Counted from the stretch's first letter, positions 32,869 to 42,736 are shown. The stretch: 64,000 nucleotides of DNA from Planctomycetota bacterium (GCA_029259915.1 JAJDED010000050.1:1-64000); one strand, 5' to 3'. Translations and numbers: made by a program. Notes: generated by a model not told the origin, from the letters alone.

Positions 32869-34150
32869 CCCAAATCGAATCGCCTTCCATCACCATCTCG
32901 CGCGTTGTTACGCTGGCTGCGCCGGGAAGGATGATCGCTCGTAAGTTTTCATAGGAACTCGTCGGCCAATCGGGGCCGATCAACATTGCATAACGGCCTG
33001 GCGGGTTGCTTGTGACTTCGTTTATCGGATGCGTCTCATCGTCGAGTGCCAACAGTCGGTACCACTTCAGCATGAATGTACCGGTGGTTTGGTTGACGCC
33101 GCAGACGGCGATCCAATCGCCGGGGCGGATTTTGTCGACCGCCTCGTCGACCGCCGCATCGGGATTCGTAGAAACATTGTCATAAATGGCCAGTTCGCCA
33201 TTGCCGAGCATTTCGGCCTGGATTAATCTTTCGCTCGTTGCCGAGGGTGTGAAATCGCGTTTGTAAAACACCACGACCGACACATCATAGGTGTACGTCT
33301 TTTTCGCGGCAGGCTGCAACGCGGTGAGCGCTTCGCCGGTCGTCGGCACGACTGTCACCAACCAGGAAAAATTGCCGTGGTACTGCCGGGAGAGGAGATT
33401 GTTCGCGCCGTCAACATTCCACCGCTGAATACTCGGCAAATCGTCCTGGTCCGGCATCTCAATCGCCAGATCATCCCGAAGGCGAAAAATCGTCTCGGCC
33501 ACCGGGCCGGTAAATGGGTTGCCGCCCGCCTGCGGAAGAGTAATGCGGCGGATGGGCCACAGTTTTCCAGGGATGCCAATGAGTCCCGCAGGAGGATTAA
33601 GCCATGGATTATTGTCCGGAGTTAATGCCTCCGCTTCGAAAGGAATATGAATTTCTGGAGTATTCGCGGCGCCGATTGGATCAATAACGAATGCATGACC
33701 AGGACCATCAACTGATGTAACATTAAAAGTACCCGGCAAAGCACCAGGAAAAGTCGCGTCAGCTGGCTGGATAACCTCAGGGTTACCTGTCTCAGTCGGC
33801 GAAGAAAATTCAGAAATCCCCGCATACAGCCACAACTCCGGCCTTAGGATTCCGCGGGCCAGGATTTCTTCAAAGGCGTTTTGGGCGAGTGCGTTGCCTT
33901 GGTCGAGTTTTTCGCCCTCGACCACATAATGATTCCCCACCGGAAAAATGGCCGCCACGCCCATCAGGCCAAACAGCAGCACAAACATCGAGATCAGCAC
34001 CTCCATGAGGCTGATGCCGGGGCGAGGGGTGAGGAGTGAGGAGCGAGGAGCGAGGGGTGAGGAGTGAGGAGCGAGGGGTGAGGGCGCGCAGCGGCTTTGC
34101 CGCGAGTTTGATTCGCATTCCGCATTCCGCATTCCCAATTCCGATTTCAT
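32861..34150 (-). CDS. Type IV/II pseudopilin (PilV/GspI-like)
   Basis: 429 residues from the ATG at 34150. The class III signal is PRPG (Gly45), then ISLMEVLISMFVLLFGLMG with the conserved Glu5. The leader before it (45 residues) is unusually long and contains the repeat-encoded SSPLAPRSSLLTPR. The C-terminal part is beta-rich, with no recognised domain; ordinary PilV/GspI has 120-180 residues. Cleavage would need a prepilin peptidase such as CpaA. Member of the four-pseudopilin run ahead of the giant GspK-like gene. Confidence 0.8.
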   Translation of the reverse strand: MKSELGMRNAECESNSRQSRCAPSPLAPHSSPLAPRSSLLTPRPGISLMEVLISMFVLLFGLMGVAAIFPVGNHYVVEGEKLDQGNALAQNAFEEILARGILRPELWLYAGISEFSSPTETGNPEVIQPADATFPGALPGTFNVTSVDGPGHAFVIDPIGAANTPEIHIPFEAEALTPDNNPWLNPPAGLIGIPGKLWPIRRITLPQAGGNPFTGPVAETIFRLRDDLAIEMPDQDDLPSIQRWNVDGANNLLSRQYHGNFSWLVTVVPTTGEALTALQPAAKKTYTYDVSVVVFYKRDFTPSATSERLIQAEMLGNGELAIYDNVSTNPDAAVDEAVDKIRPGDWIAVCGVNQTTGTFMLKWYRLLALDDETHPINEVTSNPPGRYAMLIGPDWPTSSYENLRAIILPGAASVTTREMVMEGDSIWGN

Positions 34151-34195
34151 CGTACTTCTACCTTCTAACATCTCACTTCTTACTTCGCTCAGCTT
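34015..34195. repeat. GAGGAGCGAGG / GCATTCC repeat array
   Basis: Units GAGGAGTGAG, GAGGAGCGAG and GAGGGGTGAG run from 34020 to 34085, then GCATTCC repeats near 34117-34140, then ACTTCT-type units to about 34195. Most of it is inside the leader codons of the pseudopilin that starts at 34150. Confidence 0.8.
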
Positions 34196-35589
34196 CCTCG
34201 TCGCTTCATCTCGCGGGCATACTGTCGGGCCACGTCGAGCTGATCGTCGATCTCGAAAACACTCATCTGAAGATCAACATTTCGTGGTAGTTTACGCATC
34301 GCTGTAAACGACACAAACCCGTTATCGCTCACTACCACCCGGCCCGACCGAGCAGCAATAGTCAGCCAACGACTGTCGGGCGAGAGCCAATTGCGCTCGT
34401 CTTGCAAGCTTGCAAACTGATCCTTGGTTGTTTTGTTGGAATCGATCTTCCATTGGTCTCTGCCTGTGGTTGTATAGGTGACTGCGTTTGGCACCGCGTT
34501 TTCCACACGACCCAACAGCAGCATCACGTGCGAAGCAGTTTCGTACTTCTTACCGTTTTGAATAACGCTATCGACCCCACCCTGCGGTGAAAACAAGATG
34601 CTGATCTGCCGGACGTTAGCACCAACGTTCTGGTCGGTAAAATTCGACAAATTCGGATTGCCTTCCAGCCCCGACGCCATCAAGTCGATGCCAATCCCTG
34701 CCGGCAACTGCAGCGGAGACTCAGCGTTTCCGGTTGGTACCCGATCTGTGGTCGACGGCGGTTTGGGCTGTCGCATGATCCGATACGGCATCACCGCTGT
34801 AAGATCAACTTCGATTCCGAAACTGGATGTCTTTTTATCTTCTAGAAACGGCAGAGTGCGGTTGGAATTCACCAGTTCAAACGGAAGACTTAGGTCTTCA
34901 GGTTCCTGAACATCTGGCAATATTATAAACCCGTTGTCATCTTCTCCCTCTAATTTATCATTGTTGACCAAACGGCAAGCAACATCACCTACCATTACAA
35001 TATCGCCAAACTTCAAAAATTGAGGTGGTAAGGAGTCCGTGAAATATTCCTCTTTCGCTTTGGTAGCGGCAGGATCGAGCGTGTCTGAAAGCAAGAATTG
35101 AATCTCAAAGGTAATCTGCCCATTTGCCGTATTGTGGGTCCGCTGAATCCGTGCCGCCGACGCATTGCTAAACCCGGCGAAGGGCGGCGGGACTTCGATC
35201 TGGAACACTTCCAACGCCACGCCGCTGCCGGCTGACGATTCGCTGAAGGCGATTCCCACGGGCCGGCCCGTACGGGCTGCCTTGGCTTTGGCCATGTTCA
35301 CGTAAGTTTGCAAGCTGCGCGACGCCTGACTAATTTTGCGGGCATCGTTATTCGGCGACAACAACGGAATCACGCCGCCGATGAGCGTCATCAGGATGAC
35401 GATTACCACCAGAAGCTCGATCAATGTTAAGGCGCGAGGGGCTAGGAGCGAGGAGCGAGGAGCGAGGGATTGGAAATTGGAAATTGGAAAGGGGAAAGGG
35501 GAATGACAAATGCCGAATGCCGAATGACGAACGGCATCGGTCCCCTGACCTCCGACCTCTGTCCTCTGATCTCTACTATAGCTTTTCAT
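34189..35589 (-). CDS. Type II/IV pseudopilin (GspH-like)
   Basis: 466 residues from the ATG at 35589, which has an ACGGAG ribosome binding site upstream. A 53-residue leader ends in LAPRSSLLAPRA, then LTLIELLVVIVILMTLIGG with Glu5, the pilin helix. The next block (RSLQTYVNMAKAKAARTGRPVGIAF) is the GspH/FimT pattern of a minor pseudopilin. The rest is beta-rich and far longer than classical GspH (about 170). Part of the same unit as the neighbouring pseudopilins. Confidence 0.8.
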   Translation of the reverse strand: MKSYSRDQRTEVGGQGTDAVRHSAFGICHSPFPFPISNFQSLAPRSSLLAPRALTLIELLVVIVILMTLIGGVIPLLSPNNDARKISQASRSLQTYVNMAKAKAARTGRPVGIAFSESSAGSGVALEVFQIEVPPPFAGFSNASAARIQRTHNTANGQITFEIQFLLSDTLDPAATKAKEEYFTDSLPPQFLKFGDIVMVGDVACRLVNNDKLEGEDDNGFIILPDVQEPEDLSLPFELVNSNRTLPFLEDKKTSSFGIEVDLTAVMPYRIMRQPKPPSTTDRVPTGNAESPLQLPAGIGIDLMASGLEGNPNLSNFTDQNVGANVRQISILFSPQGGVDSVIQNGKKYETASHVMLLLGRVENAVPNAVTYTTTGRDQWKIDSNKTTKDQFASLQDERNWLSPDSRWLTIAARSGRVVVSDNGFVSFTAMRKLPRNVDLQMSVFEIDDQLDVARQYAREMKRRGS

Positions 35590-35650
35590 AATTCTCTGCT
35601 CCGTAACCCCTAACTTCTCGCCCCTAGCTCCTCAATCCTCGATCCTCACT
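35430..35650. repeat. Mixed repeat array (GGAGCGAG, GGAAATT, ATGCCGA, CTGACCTC)
   Basis: GAGCGAGGA units (35446-35468), GGAAATTGGAAATT (about 35472-35485), ATGCCGAATGCCGA (about 35510-35523), CTGACCTCCGACCTC (35546-35560) and CTCCTCAATCCTCGATCCTC (35626-35646). Several repeat families are stacked side by side at one gene boundary and in the leader codons of the GspH-like protein. Confidence 0.75.
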
Positions 35651-35651
35651 C

Positions 35652-36767
35652 CTACCTATTATCCATCAAATGGTTGTGAATGTTGTCGTGCCAATTGTCG
35701 CCGTCGTTGTCGTCATCTCTAGGCATGCCAAACTCAAAATCGTTTGGCGGATCACTGTCGCGCGCATAAGGATCAAGTTGCGAGACAACACCAGGAGAGT
35801 GATTAATATCTGTAATTCCGTCTGATCCCGCCGAGTAGATTAAGGGGACTAAGCGAAACGCGGAGTCAATGTTCCTTAATTGAAGAATCAAGCTCTGACT
35901 AAATGGATAGTTATTTGCAGAGGGCCCCAGTGCGTTCAGCTTATCGCGTCGGAAAGCGTCAAACGGGTCGTGATCCGTATCAGCATCTCCAGACATCAAG
36001 TCGGAATTCGCGACAAAGCCAGCCGGCCAACGGATGAAGTGAATCGGGCGCCCCCAACCGTCCAAAAATTCCAAGGCACCATCATCGTCGGTGTCGCCAA
36101 TGTCCTGCCGACTAAAAAGTGTGCGCGCTTCGCCGTCGCCTGTGGCAAGCATAATAATCATGTAAAGACACTCTGCGCTCTGGTTGTCTTCAATCGCATT
36201 CTTATCGGCAAATTGATTGAGACTCGCATATCGACGGAAATAGGCTTGAGAAAGAGATGGACGTGCGACTAATAATGTGTCGCTCATCCCTGCATTCAAC
36301 GGATTTGTGTCAGGGACTGCCTTGAGTAAGACGTCGCTCCAACGATCCGGTAATTCCAGCTTCATCAATTCCCGCGCTGCCAACAGTCTGGCATCTGCTA
36401 AAGCTTTGCCTCGATCCGAACCTGCGAAATTATTATTGATTGCGGTCCGGATATTCGCATCCACATCCACCCTACGGGTGGTATACGACTGCCAGCGTTC
36501 CATGAGCAGTGTGTGGATTTTGTTGATGGTGGTTTTGGTGCGGGCGGCGCGGGCCGATTCCATGGCGGAACGCGAAGCACCCAAAAACAGGGCCGATAGC
36601 GTGGCGAGGATGGTGATGGTGATGAGCAGCTCGACGAGCGTGAGGCCAGAGGTCAGAGGTCGGAGGTCAGGGGGGGAAAGTCGAAGACCACGAACAGGCC
36701 GGCGATGCATCGCATCGCGGCTATCCCTGACCTCTGACCTCTGACTTCTGACCTCTCTCATAATCAT
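35652..36767 (-). CDS. Type II/IV pseudopilin (GspG-like)
   Basis: 371 residues. A 41-residue leader ends in RPLTSG, then LTLVELLITITILATLSALF with Glu5, and the helix continues MESARAARTKTTINKIHTLL as in GspG/PilE-type pilins. Two starts (36767 and 36761) are possible. Its first four bases overlap the stop of the upstream pseudopilin gene, so the pair is translationally coupled. Later segments contain DTDDDGALEFLDGWGRPIHF, a GspG-like region, and an Asp-rich end (RDDDNDGDNWHDN). Confidence 0.8.
   Translation of the reverse strand: MIMREVRSQRSEVRDSRDAMHRRPVRGLRLSPPDLRPLTSGLTLVELLITITILATLSALFLGASRSAMESARAARTKTTINKIHTLLMERWQSYTTRRVDVDANIRTAINNNFAGSDRGKALADARLLAARELMKLELPDRWSDVLLKAVPDTNPLNAGMSDTLLVARPSLSQAYFRRYASLNQFADKNAIEDNQSAECLYMIIMLATGDGEARTLFSRQDIGDTDDDGALEFLDGWGRPIHFIRWPAGFVANSDLMSGDADTDHDPFDAFRRDKLNALGPSANNYPFSQSLILQLRNIDSAFRLVPLIYSAGSDGITDINHSPGVVSQLDPYARDSDPPNDFEFGMPRDDDNDGDNWHDNIHNHLMDNR
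36640..36765. repeat. CAGAGGTCAGAGGTC repeats within a leader
   Basis: AGGTCAGAGGTCGGAGGTCA (36650-36669) and CTGACCTCTGACCTCTGACT (36727-36746) form an inverted pair about 60 bases apart, both in codons of the GspG-like leader. The same 7-9 base units recur at 35546 and 39738-39822. Confidence 0.8.
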
Positions 36768-37927
36768 TCTTGTTCATCCGCTAAGGTGCCGGTCATAAAA
36801 TTCCCCACCGTGTCGGCAATGTCCCCTAGGAACGGGCCCTCGGGGAACAGAAGCGGTGGGATAAATTCGGTGTTGCTTAAATTCAATTGCCCGCGTGAAC
36901 CACTTTCAGAAAAATCACCCCAAGCATCATCAATGCCACAATGAAGGATCTGAAATTTTCCTTGCTCCACATATTCAACGTACTGAATCAATGGCGGTAC
37001 TCTGGACGCAGGTAGAGGAACGTTTACCTTAAGTTTCTTGAGCGGATAAACAGTTCCGTCCCCAACAAGACTGGAGTAGAAAAACTCCGTCGTTACCCAA
37101 TTCTCTACCACTTGTTGTGGCTTCTCACGAGAAGTATCGAAGTAGACGTAAGGCTCTTGGCTATTCGAAGGGAGATATTCATAAAGCTGGATTTCAAACG
37201 GACCGGTTCCACCCGGGCCATAAACTGTCAAGAAACGCCTATCGCCGTTTGGTTCCCTAGAAATTCGCAGGCGCCCTCGTTTGAAATCAAAAAGCGGATC
37301 AAACGAATCGATAGTAATTACGCCATTCCTCGTGACTCCATTGTCATCTATTGATGTAGGTTGCAGGTCCGAGCCTGAAAGGGGGCGCTGGACGTCGTTG
37401 CTAAAGCCTTGAAGCCAAAAGACAAGTGCTTCGGAAGGCGAGAGGCCTCTTTCGACAATGGTAGTAAAGTTATTGTTTCCTGTGTTTGGATTGGCAGTAG
37501 TTTGAAATTCGGTTCCTCTGTTAGCTACCATCTTCAACATCCGTAGTAACGAAGCTGCGTTTTCCTGCTTTTCGTTATTCGTTAGCACCAACGTAGTACT
37601 AACGTTGGGATATACGTTGGGTGGGTACGCGCTGTATTTCTCCTTGAAGCTTTCCATAGCCCCGGCGAGTTGGCCGATTTCGAGGGTGATGGCGGCTTGT
37701 TTGGCTCGGTTCAGCGCGTTGATGGCCGCGCCGGTAATCAGGCTCGCCAAGATCGCGATGATCGTGATCACGACCAAGAGCTCGGTGAGTGTAAAGGCGG
37801 AGGGAGAGGATTGAGGAGCGAGGAGCGAGGGGCGAGTTGTGCGCCACAAACCGTATTTGCAATTCCCAACTCGCTCCTCGCAGCTTGCTCCTCGCAGCTT
37901 CCGATTCTCATTTTGATTCCAACGCAT
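36764..37927 (-). CDS. Type II/IV pseudopilin (GspG-like), first of the run
   Basis: 387 residues. The ATG at 37927 has an AAGGAG ribosome binding site nine bases upstream, so the long leader is real: 44 residues, ending LLAPQSSPSA, then FTLTELLVVITIIAILASLI with Phe1 and Glu5. MRWNQNENR looks like a normal short basic pilin start, and the following 28 residues are repeat encoded. The helix continues to AMESFKEKYSAYPPN, the GspG signature, in which calcium-binding and mature beta domains follow. First pseudopilin after PilC. Confidence 0.85.
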   Translation of the reverse strand: MRWNQNENRKLRGASCEERVGNCKYGLWRTTRPSLLAPQSSPSAFTLTELLVVITIIAILASLITGAAINALNRAKQAAITLEIGQLAGAMESFKEKYSAYPPNVYPNVSTTLVLTNNEKQENAASLLRMLKMVANRGTEFQTTANPNTGNNNFTTIVERGLSPSEALVFWLQGFSNDVQRPLSGSDLQPTSIDDNGVTRNGVITIDSFDPLFDFKRGRLRISREPNGDRRFLTVYGPGGTGPFEIQLYEYLPSNSQEPYVYFDTSREKPQQVVENWVTTEFFYSSLVGDGTVYPLKKLKVNVPLPASRVPPLIQYVEYVEQGKFQILHCGIDDAWGDFSESGSRGQLNLSNTEFIPPLLFPEGPFLGDIADTVGNFMTGTLADEQE

Positions 37928-38398
37928 TTTGATCAACTCCTTTGAATAGTCAGTACCTAATATGTGCAAATGGTGTGCGCAAACGTACTTAGTGGCTGTG
38001 AAAAGCTGCTTTTCGCATCCTCCGACAGCGGGATCGCGATCAGAAATGTGGCATTTTCCCCTGTTTCCCCCGAAAAATGCAATATTCTCTCACGCCTACG
38101 CCACAGAATCCCTGCTACCCCTCCACGGAGGGAAAACCCTTGGGCCTGTGGCCTCACAGCATGTGTTGCATTTTTGCACACCGATAAAGGGCTATTTTGC
38201 GCGAAAATCTCGGAGGATTTAGGGGCTAGGATCGAGGATCGAGGAGAAAGGAATTCGGAAGTGAGAGGATGCCTGGTACCCGCGCTCACTGCTGGACAAG
38301 CCAGACAGTGGCACCCGAGGGTTTGTCAATTGTCAGTCGTCATTCCCCCTTCCGCCTTTCCTACTAGCTCCTAGCTCCTAGCTCCTCGCCCCTAGCGC
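37928..38398. other. Promoter-type spacer before the pseudopilins, with repeats
   Basis: About 470 bases between pilC and the first pseudopilin. The part nearest the pseudopilin (37930-38220) is non-repetitive and the likely promoter or leader region, though no clear boxes were assigned. CGAGGATCGAGGAG units start at 38230, palindromic repeat copy 3 is at 38285-38317, and CTAGCTCCTAGCTCCTAGC is at about 38365-38383. No ORF is supportable. Confidence 0.55.
38285..38317. repeat. Palindromic repeat, copy 3 of 3
   Basis: CACTGCTGGACAAGCCAGAC and AGTGGCACCCGAG, the same element and orientation as 32661-32693. Confidence 0.85.
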
Positions 38399-39727
38399 CT
38401 ACCCTGTCAACCCATTGATCAATTCCACCAACGGGATAAACAAAGCGATCACGATAAAACCAACCGCACCACCCAAGAACAGAATCAATAACGGTTCCAT
38501 CAGCTTGGTCAGCCCGTCGGTCAGCACGGCAACTTCTTCGTCGTACGTGTCGGCCACTTTGTACAGCATTGTATCGAGCTCGCCCGTTTCTTCGCCGACG
38601 TCGACCATGTTGACCACGATATCGTCGACCACGCGCTGACGGTACTTCATCATGTAAACCAACAACCCAAGCGGCCCACCGATGAAGCAGAACCAAAAGA
38701 TCGCAGCCACGGGATGAAAACTGAGCTTCGAGTATTCTTTCAACGGCTGGGCAATGGCATCGCCTTCCTTGATGCGTTCGGTGACTCGACTGTAAAGCTT
38801 TTCGAAAACGGCGTTGCCGCACGTTTCGCGCGTAATGTTGAGCGCTTCGAGAATCGGCACGCCGCTGGAGATAAGTGTTCCCAAAGTCCGCGAGGTGCGG
38901 GCCATGATGTTTTTTTCGATCAAATTACCGAAGATAGGTACCTTAATGGTAAATTGGTCCCAACCCATCCGTCCGGCCTTGAATTTTCGGATCAGTTTCA
39001 CCGTAAGCCAAATCACGATCGGCACGCCGGGGATCAAATACCAGTAGTTGACGCACCACTGGGAAAACGCGATAAGATAGACCGTCATCGCGGGAAGTTT
39101 GAGATCGAAGTCGTCGAAAATCGCTTGGAAGCTGGGGACGATTTTGATCATGATAAACGTCAAGATACCCACTGCCACGCTCACCACGACGACCGGGTAG
39201 ATCATCGCGCTTTTGACTTTTCGTTTGAGCGATTCGGCCCGTTCTTTGAAGTCGGCCAGGCGCTGAAGAATAACTTCCAGGGCACCGCCCGCCTCGCCTG
39301 CTTTGATCATATTGACGTACAGTCGATCGAAGGCTTTGGGATTTTTGGCCATGGCCTCGGAGAGCGTGTCGCCCGCCTCGATGGCTTCGCAGGTGTCTTC
39401 GAGCGAGTATTTGAGCCGGCCCGGCTTGGACTGTTCGCTGAGGATTCGCAGACTGCGCAAGATTGGCAAACCGGCATCTTGCAAGATAGAAAGCTGCCTA
39501 GTGAAAGCGGTGAGATCCTTCGACGGCACCCCGCCGAAAACGAAGCCGCGTCTCTTACCCGTCCCAGCTGCCGCAGCTTTTTTGCGCGCCTTCTTCACCG
39601 AGATCTTCGTTACGAAGTATCCCATTTGGCGTATCGTCGCCTGGGCATCTTCTTCGGTCGGCGCATCGATCACGTCCTTGATCTCAGCACCGGTCGAATC
39701 CATCGCTTCGAATTGAAAAGTAGGCAT
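38399..39727 (-). CDS. pilC: Inner membrane platform protein PilC/GspF
   Basis: 442 residues. Two T2SSF domains: KDLTAFTRQLSILQDAGLPILRSL (residues about 69-95) with FKERAESLKRKVKSAMIYPVVVV, and later ARTSRTLGTLISSGVPILEAL. Four or more TM segments, ending FLGGAVGFIVIALFIPLVELI. PilC/GspF recruits the ATPases and pilins. It is directly downstream of the GspE/PilB gene at 39827 (spacer of 99 bases filled with repeats). Length 442 is slightly above the usual 400 because of the N-terminal part (TFQFEAMDSTGAEIK). Confidence 0.93.
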   Translation of the reverse strand: MPTFQFEAMDSTGAEIKDVIDAPTEEDAQATIRQMGYFVTKISVKKARKKAAAAGTGKRRGFVFGGVPSKDLTAFTRQLSILQDAGLPILRSLRILSEQSKPGRLKYSLEDTCEAIEAGDTLSEAMAKNPKAFDRLYVNMIKAGEAGGALEVILQRLADFKERAESLKRKVKSAMIYPVVVVSVAVGILTFIMIKIVPSFQAIFDDFDLKLPAMTVYLIAFSQWCVNYWYLIPGVPIVIWLTVKLIRKFKAGRMGWDQFTIKVPIFGNLIEKNIMARTSRTLGTLISSGVPILEALNITRETCGNAVFEKLYSRVTERIKEGDAIAQPLKEYSKLSFHPVAAIFWFCFIGGPLGLLVYMMKYRQRVVDDIVVNMVDVGEETGELDTMLYKVADTYDEEVAVLTDGLTKLMEPLLILFLGGAVGFIVIALFIPLVELINGLTG

Positions 39728-39826
39728 GGCTGGGTAAAGGGGTCAGAGGACAGGGGTCGGAGGTCGGGGGCCGTAGATCAGAGTTAATTTCCTGACCTCT
39801 GACCTCTGACTCCCGACCTCTCCATT
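39728..39826. repeat. CAGAGGTCGG repeat spacer between pilC and the ATPase gene
   Basis: GGTCAGAGGACAGGGGTCGG (39739-39758) and CTGACCTCTGACCTCTGACT (39793-39812) make an imperfect inverted pair of the same CTGACCTC family seen at 36640-36765. Confidence 0.75.
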
Positions 39827-41542
39827 CTAAGCATCAATAATTGTTTCTCGAATTACTTCCTCGGCAGTGGTCGTTCCGTCGTAACATGCACTCATCCCTG
39901 CGTCGCGGAGCGTGACCATTCCGGCTCTGCGGGCCGCATCGCGCAGTTCGTCGGACGAGCAGTTCTGCATGATCATCTCGCGGAGCTCGTTATTCATGAT
40001 CATCAGTTCGAAAAGGCCAACGCGGCCCTTGTATCCTGTATTGTTGCAGTTTTCGCAGCCCGAGCCACGAAAAAACTTCTTCCCCTTGAGATCGTCCGAA
40101 GAAAGTTCCAAGTCGGCAAGCACCTCGTGAGAGGGAGTGTACTGCTCTTTACACTTGGTACAGACCCGCCGCACGAGCCGCTGGGCAAGGATTGCCTCGA
40201 CCGTGGCAGTGATCAAAAACGTGGGGACTCCCATGTCTTTCATGCGGGTAATCGTGCTGGGGGCATCGTTGGTGTGCAGGGTGCTAAACACCATGTGGCC
40301 GGTCAGCGAAGCCTGGACGGCGATTTCTGCCGTTTCCAGATCTCGGATCTCCCCAACCAAAATCTTATCGGGATCCTGCCGCAGGATGGAGCGTAGACAC
40401 TGCGCAAATGTATTGCCAATCGATGCGTCGATCGGCACCTGGATAATTCCTTCCATGTCGTACTCGACCGGGTCTTCGGTCGTGATGAGCTTGTCTTCGA
40501 CCGTATTCAACTCGTTCAAAGCAGAATAAAGCGTCGTAGTTTTTCCCGAGCCAGTGGGACCGGTCACGAGTACAATGCCATTGGGCTTGGAGATGACTTC
40601 GCGAAACTTGGCCATGGTTTCGTCGTTTAAGCCGACTTTTGCCAGATCGAGCGAAACAACCGAGCGGTCGAGCACCCGCATAACGACACTTTCGCCAAAC
40701 ATGGTGGGCAACACACTCACGCGCAAATCAACCGGGTGGCCGCCGACATTGAGCTCGATACGTCCGTCCTGCGGAAGCCGGCGTTCGGCGATATCCAAGT
40801 CGGCCATCACCTTGATTCGCGTCGTAATCGCAAAGGCCAAGTGCCGCGGCGGAGGCACCATTTCATAAAGCACGCCGTCGGCCTTGATGCGAATGCGAAA
40901 CTCGTCTTCAAACGGTTCGAAATGCAAATCGCTCGCGTGATCCTTAATCGCCAATAGCAGCACCATGTTTAGTAGTTTGCGAACTGGGGCACTGTCGGCC
41001 AGGGCTTCGACACTCGTCAGATCGACCGTGCCACTTTCGGCCGCGGCCACGGCCTTGGCAAGCTCTTCGTCACCTTCCAAATCGGAAACAATGCTTTCAA
41101 CGCTTTCGGTATTCTCACCGTAGTATCGGTCGAGTGCTGCCAGGACCGCCGATTCGGTGGCAACCACCACATTGATGTTGAAACCCAAAAAGGTACGCAA
41201 CTCATCTTGTACCGCCAGGTTTTGCGGATCGCACATGGCTACCGTGAGTGTTGTGTCATCGAATTCTGTGGGAATAATTCGATACATTTGAGCCATGGGC
41301 TCGGTAACCAATGCCAACACCTCTGGCTTGATCGTCAAGTCGCCCAGCGTCACGGTCTTCAACGACATCTGCTCGCCCAATCCTTGGGCCAGCTGTTCGT
41401 CGGTGATCAATCCCATGTCCATCGCCACTTGGCCCAATAACTGACCGGGACGCTGCTGTTGTTCCTCGACAAGCAATTCCAACTGCTCGTCGGAAATGTA
41501 ACCGAGGTCGACCAAGATTTGACCGATGCGACGTAGGGCCAT
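39827..41542 (-). CDS. Secretion/pilus assembly ATPase (GspE/PilB family), first copy
   Basis: 571 residues. N-terminal MshEN/GspE domain (RRIGQILVDLGYISDEQLELL), then the ATPase with Walker A GPTGSGKT (about residues 328-335), ITTEDPVEYDMEGI, ILRQDPDKILVGEIRDLETAEI (Walker B) and TLHTNDAPSTITRM. A four-Cys zinc motif is present as CTKCKEQ and CENCNN. Both parts match PilB/GspE. It powers pilus or pseudopilus extension. A second, paralogous ATPase is encoded at 42881-44578 with PilT between. Confidence 0.93.
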   Translation of the reverse strand: MALRRIGQILVDLGYISDEQLELLVEEQQQRPGQLLGQVAMDMGLITDEQLAQGLGEQMSLKTVTLGDLTIKPEVLALVTEPMAQMYRIIPTEFDDTTLTVAMCDPQNLAVQDELRTFLGFNINVVVATESAVLAALDRYYGENTESVESIVSDLEGDEELAKAVAAAESGTVDLTSVEALADSAPVRKLLNMVLLLAIKDHASDLHFEPFEDEFRIRIKADGVLYEMVPPPRHLAFAITTRIKVMADLDIAERRLPQDGRIELNVGGHPVDLRVSVLPTMFGESVVMRVLDRSVVSLDLAKVGLNDETMAKFREVISKPNGIVLVTGPTGSGKTTTLYSALNELNTVEDKLITTEDPVEYDMEGIIQVPIDASIGNTFAQCLRSILRQDPDKILVGEIRDLETAEIAVQASLTGHMVFSTLHTNDAPSTITRMKDMGVPTFLITATVEAILAQRLVRRVCTKCKEQYTPSHEVLADLELSSDDLKGKKFFRGSGCENCNNTGYKGRVGLFELMIMNNELREMIMQNCSSDELRDAARRAGMVTLRDAGMSACYDGTTTAEEVIRETIIDA

Positions 41543-41629
41543 GGGAGATGAGGGGCTAGGGATTAGGGGCTAGTTAAATGTGATTAGCCGCGATCCTACG
41601 GATCGCCGGCCGTTTTTGCGTTGACCATT

Positions 41630-42736
41630 TTACGCCGACTCCGGGGATTCGGCATCGTCGAAAACGCCTCGTTCGGCGCCGGCAATGCGCTTGGCCAGTT
41701 CTTCCGCCGAATTTGCTTTGGCAAGCACGTCTTCTTTGGTAGCTTTTTCGTTTTTCCAGTGTTGAAACAGGTGATCGTCTAGCAGCATCATGCCATGCTT
41801 CGAGCCTGTCTGGATGGCCGAAGTGATCCGGAAAATCTTGTTCTCGCGAATCAGGTTTGCAATGCCCGGCGTCACGACCAACGTTTCGAACGCAGCAATG
41901 CGACCGCCACCGATACGTGGCACAAGCTGCTGGGCCAGGATACCGATGATAGCCGTGGCTAGCTGCGTACGAATTTGTTCCTGCTGATTGGTGGGGAAAA
42001 CATCGATAATTCGGTTAATCGTGCCCGCCGCGGTAGAAGTGTGCAACGTGCCAAACACCACGTGCCCTGTTTCCGCAGCAGTGATCGCCGCTTCGATCGT
42101 CTCGAGATCGCGAAGCTCGCCGACCAAGATCACGTCGGGATCCTGGCGCAAAGCGCGGCGAATCGCCTCGGCAAACGAGGTGACGTCGACACCCACTTCC
42201 CGCTGATTGACCGTCGACTTCTTATGATTGTGGTAAAATTCGATAGGGTCTTCGACCGTGATGATATGATGGTCGACCGTCTCGTTGATGTAGTCGACCA
42301 TCGCCGCCAGAGTAGTACTTTTACCTGACCCCGTTGGCCCGGTGACCAGAATAAGACCGCGAGGGCGCATCACCATCTCTTTGAATATCGTCGGGACGCC
42401 CAGTTGCTCCATCGTCATCAATTCGACAGGAATCTGTCGCAAGACAATCGCGACATTACCACGCTGGCGAAAAACCGAGACGCGAAATCTTGCTTGATCG
42501 CCAAACGCGAAACCGAAGTCGGTACTACCCGTTTCTTGGAATTCCTGTTGGCAGCGGTCGGGTGTGATGCTTTTCATCAGCCCCATGGTGTCGGCCGGCT
42601 CAAGAACTTTGGTCTTGAGCTTTTGCATCCGACCATGCAAGCGCAGCACGGGCGGTTGGCCTACTGTGATGTGTAGATCGCTGGCTCCCTGCTTCACCTG
42701 GGCGGAGAGCAACTTGTCGATAAGAATCGTACCCAT
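41630..42736 (-). CDS. pilT: Twitching motility ATPase PilT
   Basis: 368 residues, the retraction ATPase of type IV pili. Signature blocks: ASDLHITVGQPPVLRLHG at the N-terminus, Walker A GPTGSGKST (about residues 131-139), AIRRALRQDPDVILVGELRD, and TLHTSTAAGTINRIIDVFP. It lacks the zinc motif of PilB, as expected. A PilT-type gene inside this cluster argues for a retractable pilus or pilus-like system, not only type II secretion. Confidence 0.94.
   Translation of the reverse strand: MGTILIDKLLSAQVKQGASDLHITVGQPPVLRLHGRMQKLKTKVLEPADTMGLMKSITPDRCQQEFQETGSTDFGFAFGDQARFRVSVFRQRGNVAIVLRQIPVELMTMEQLGVPTIFKEMVMRPRGLILVTGPTGSGKSTTLAAMVDYINETVDHHIITVEDPIEFYHNHKKSTVNQREVGVDVTSFAEAIRRALRQDPDVILVGELRDLETIEAAITAAETGHVVFGTLHTSTAAGTINRIIDVFPTNQQEQIRTQLATAIIGILAQQLVPRIGGGRIAAFETLVVTPGIANLIRENKIFRITSAIQTGSKHGMMLLDDHLFQHWKNEKATKEDVLAKANSAEELAKRIAGAERGVFDDAESPESA

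Noticed and set aside
38714..39787. 357-codon plus-strand ORF
   Set aside because: Antisense shadow of pilC; no recognisable domain.
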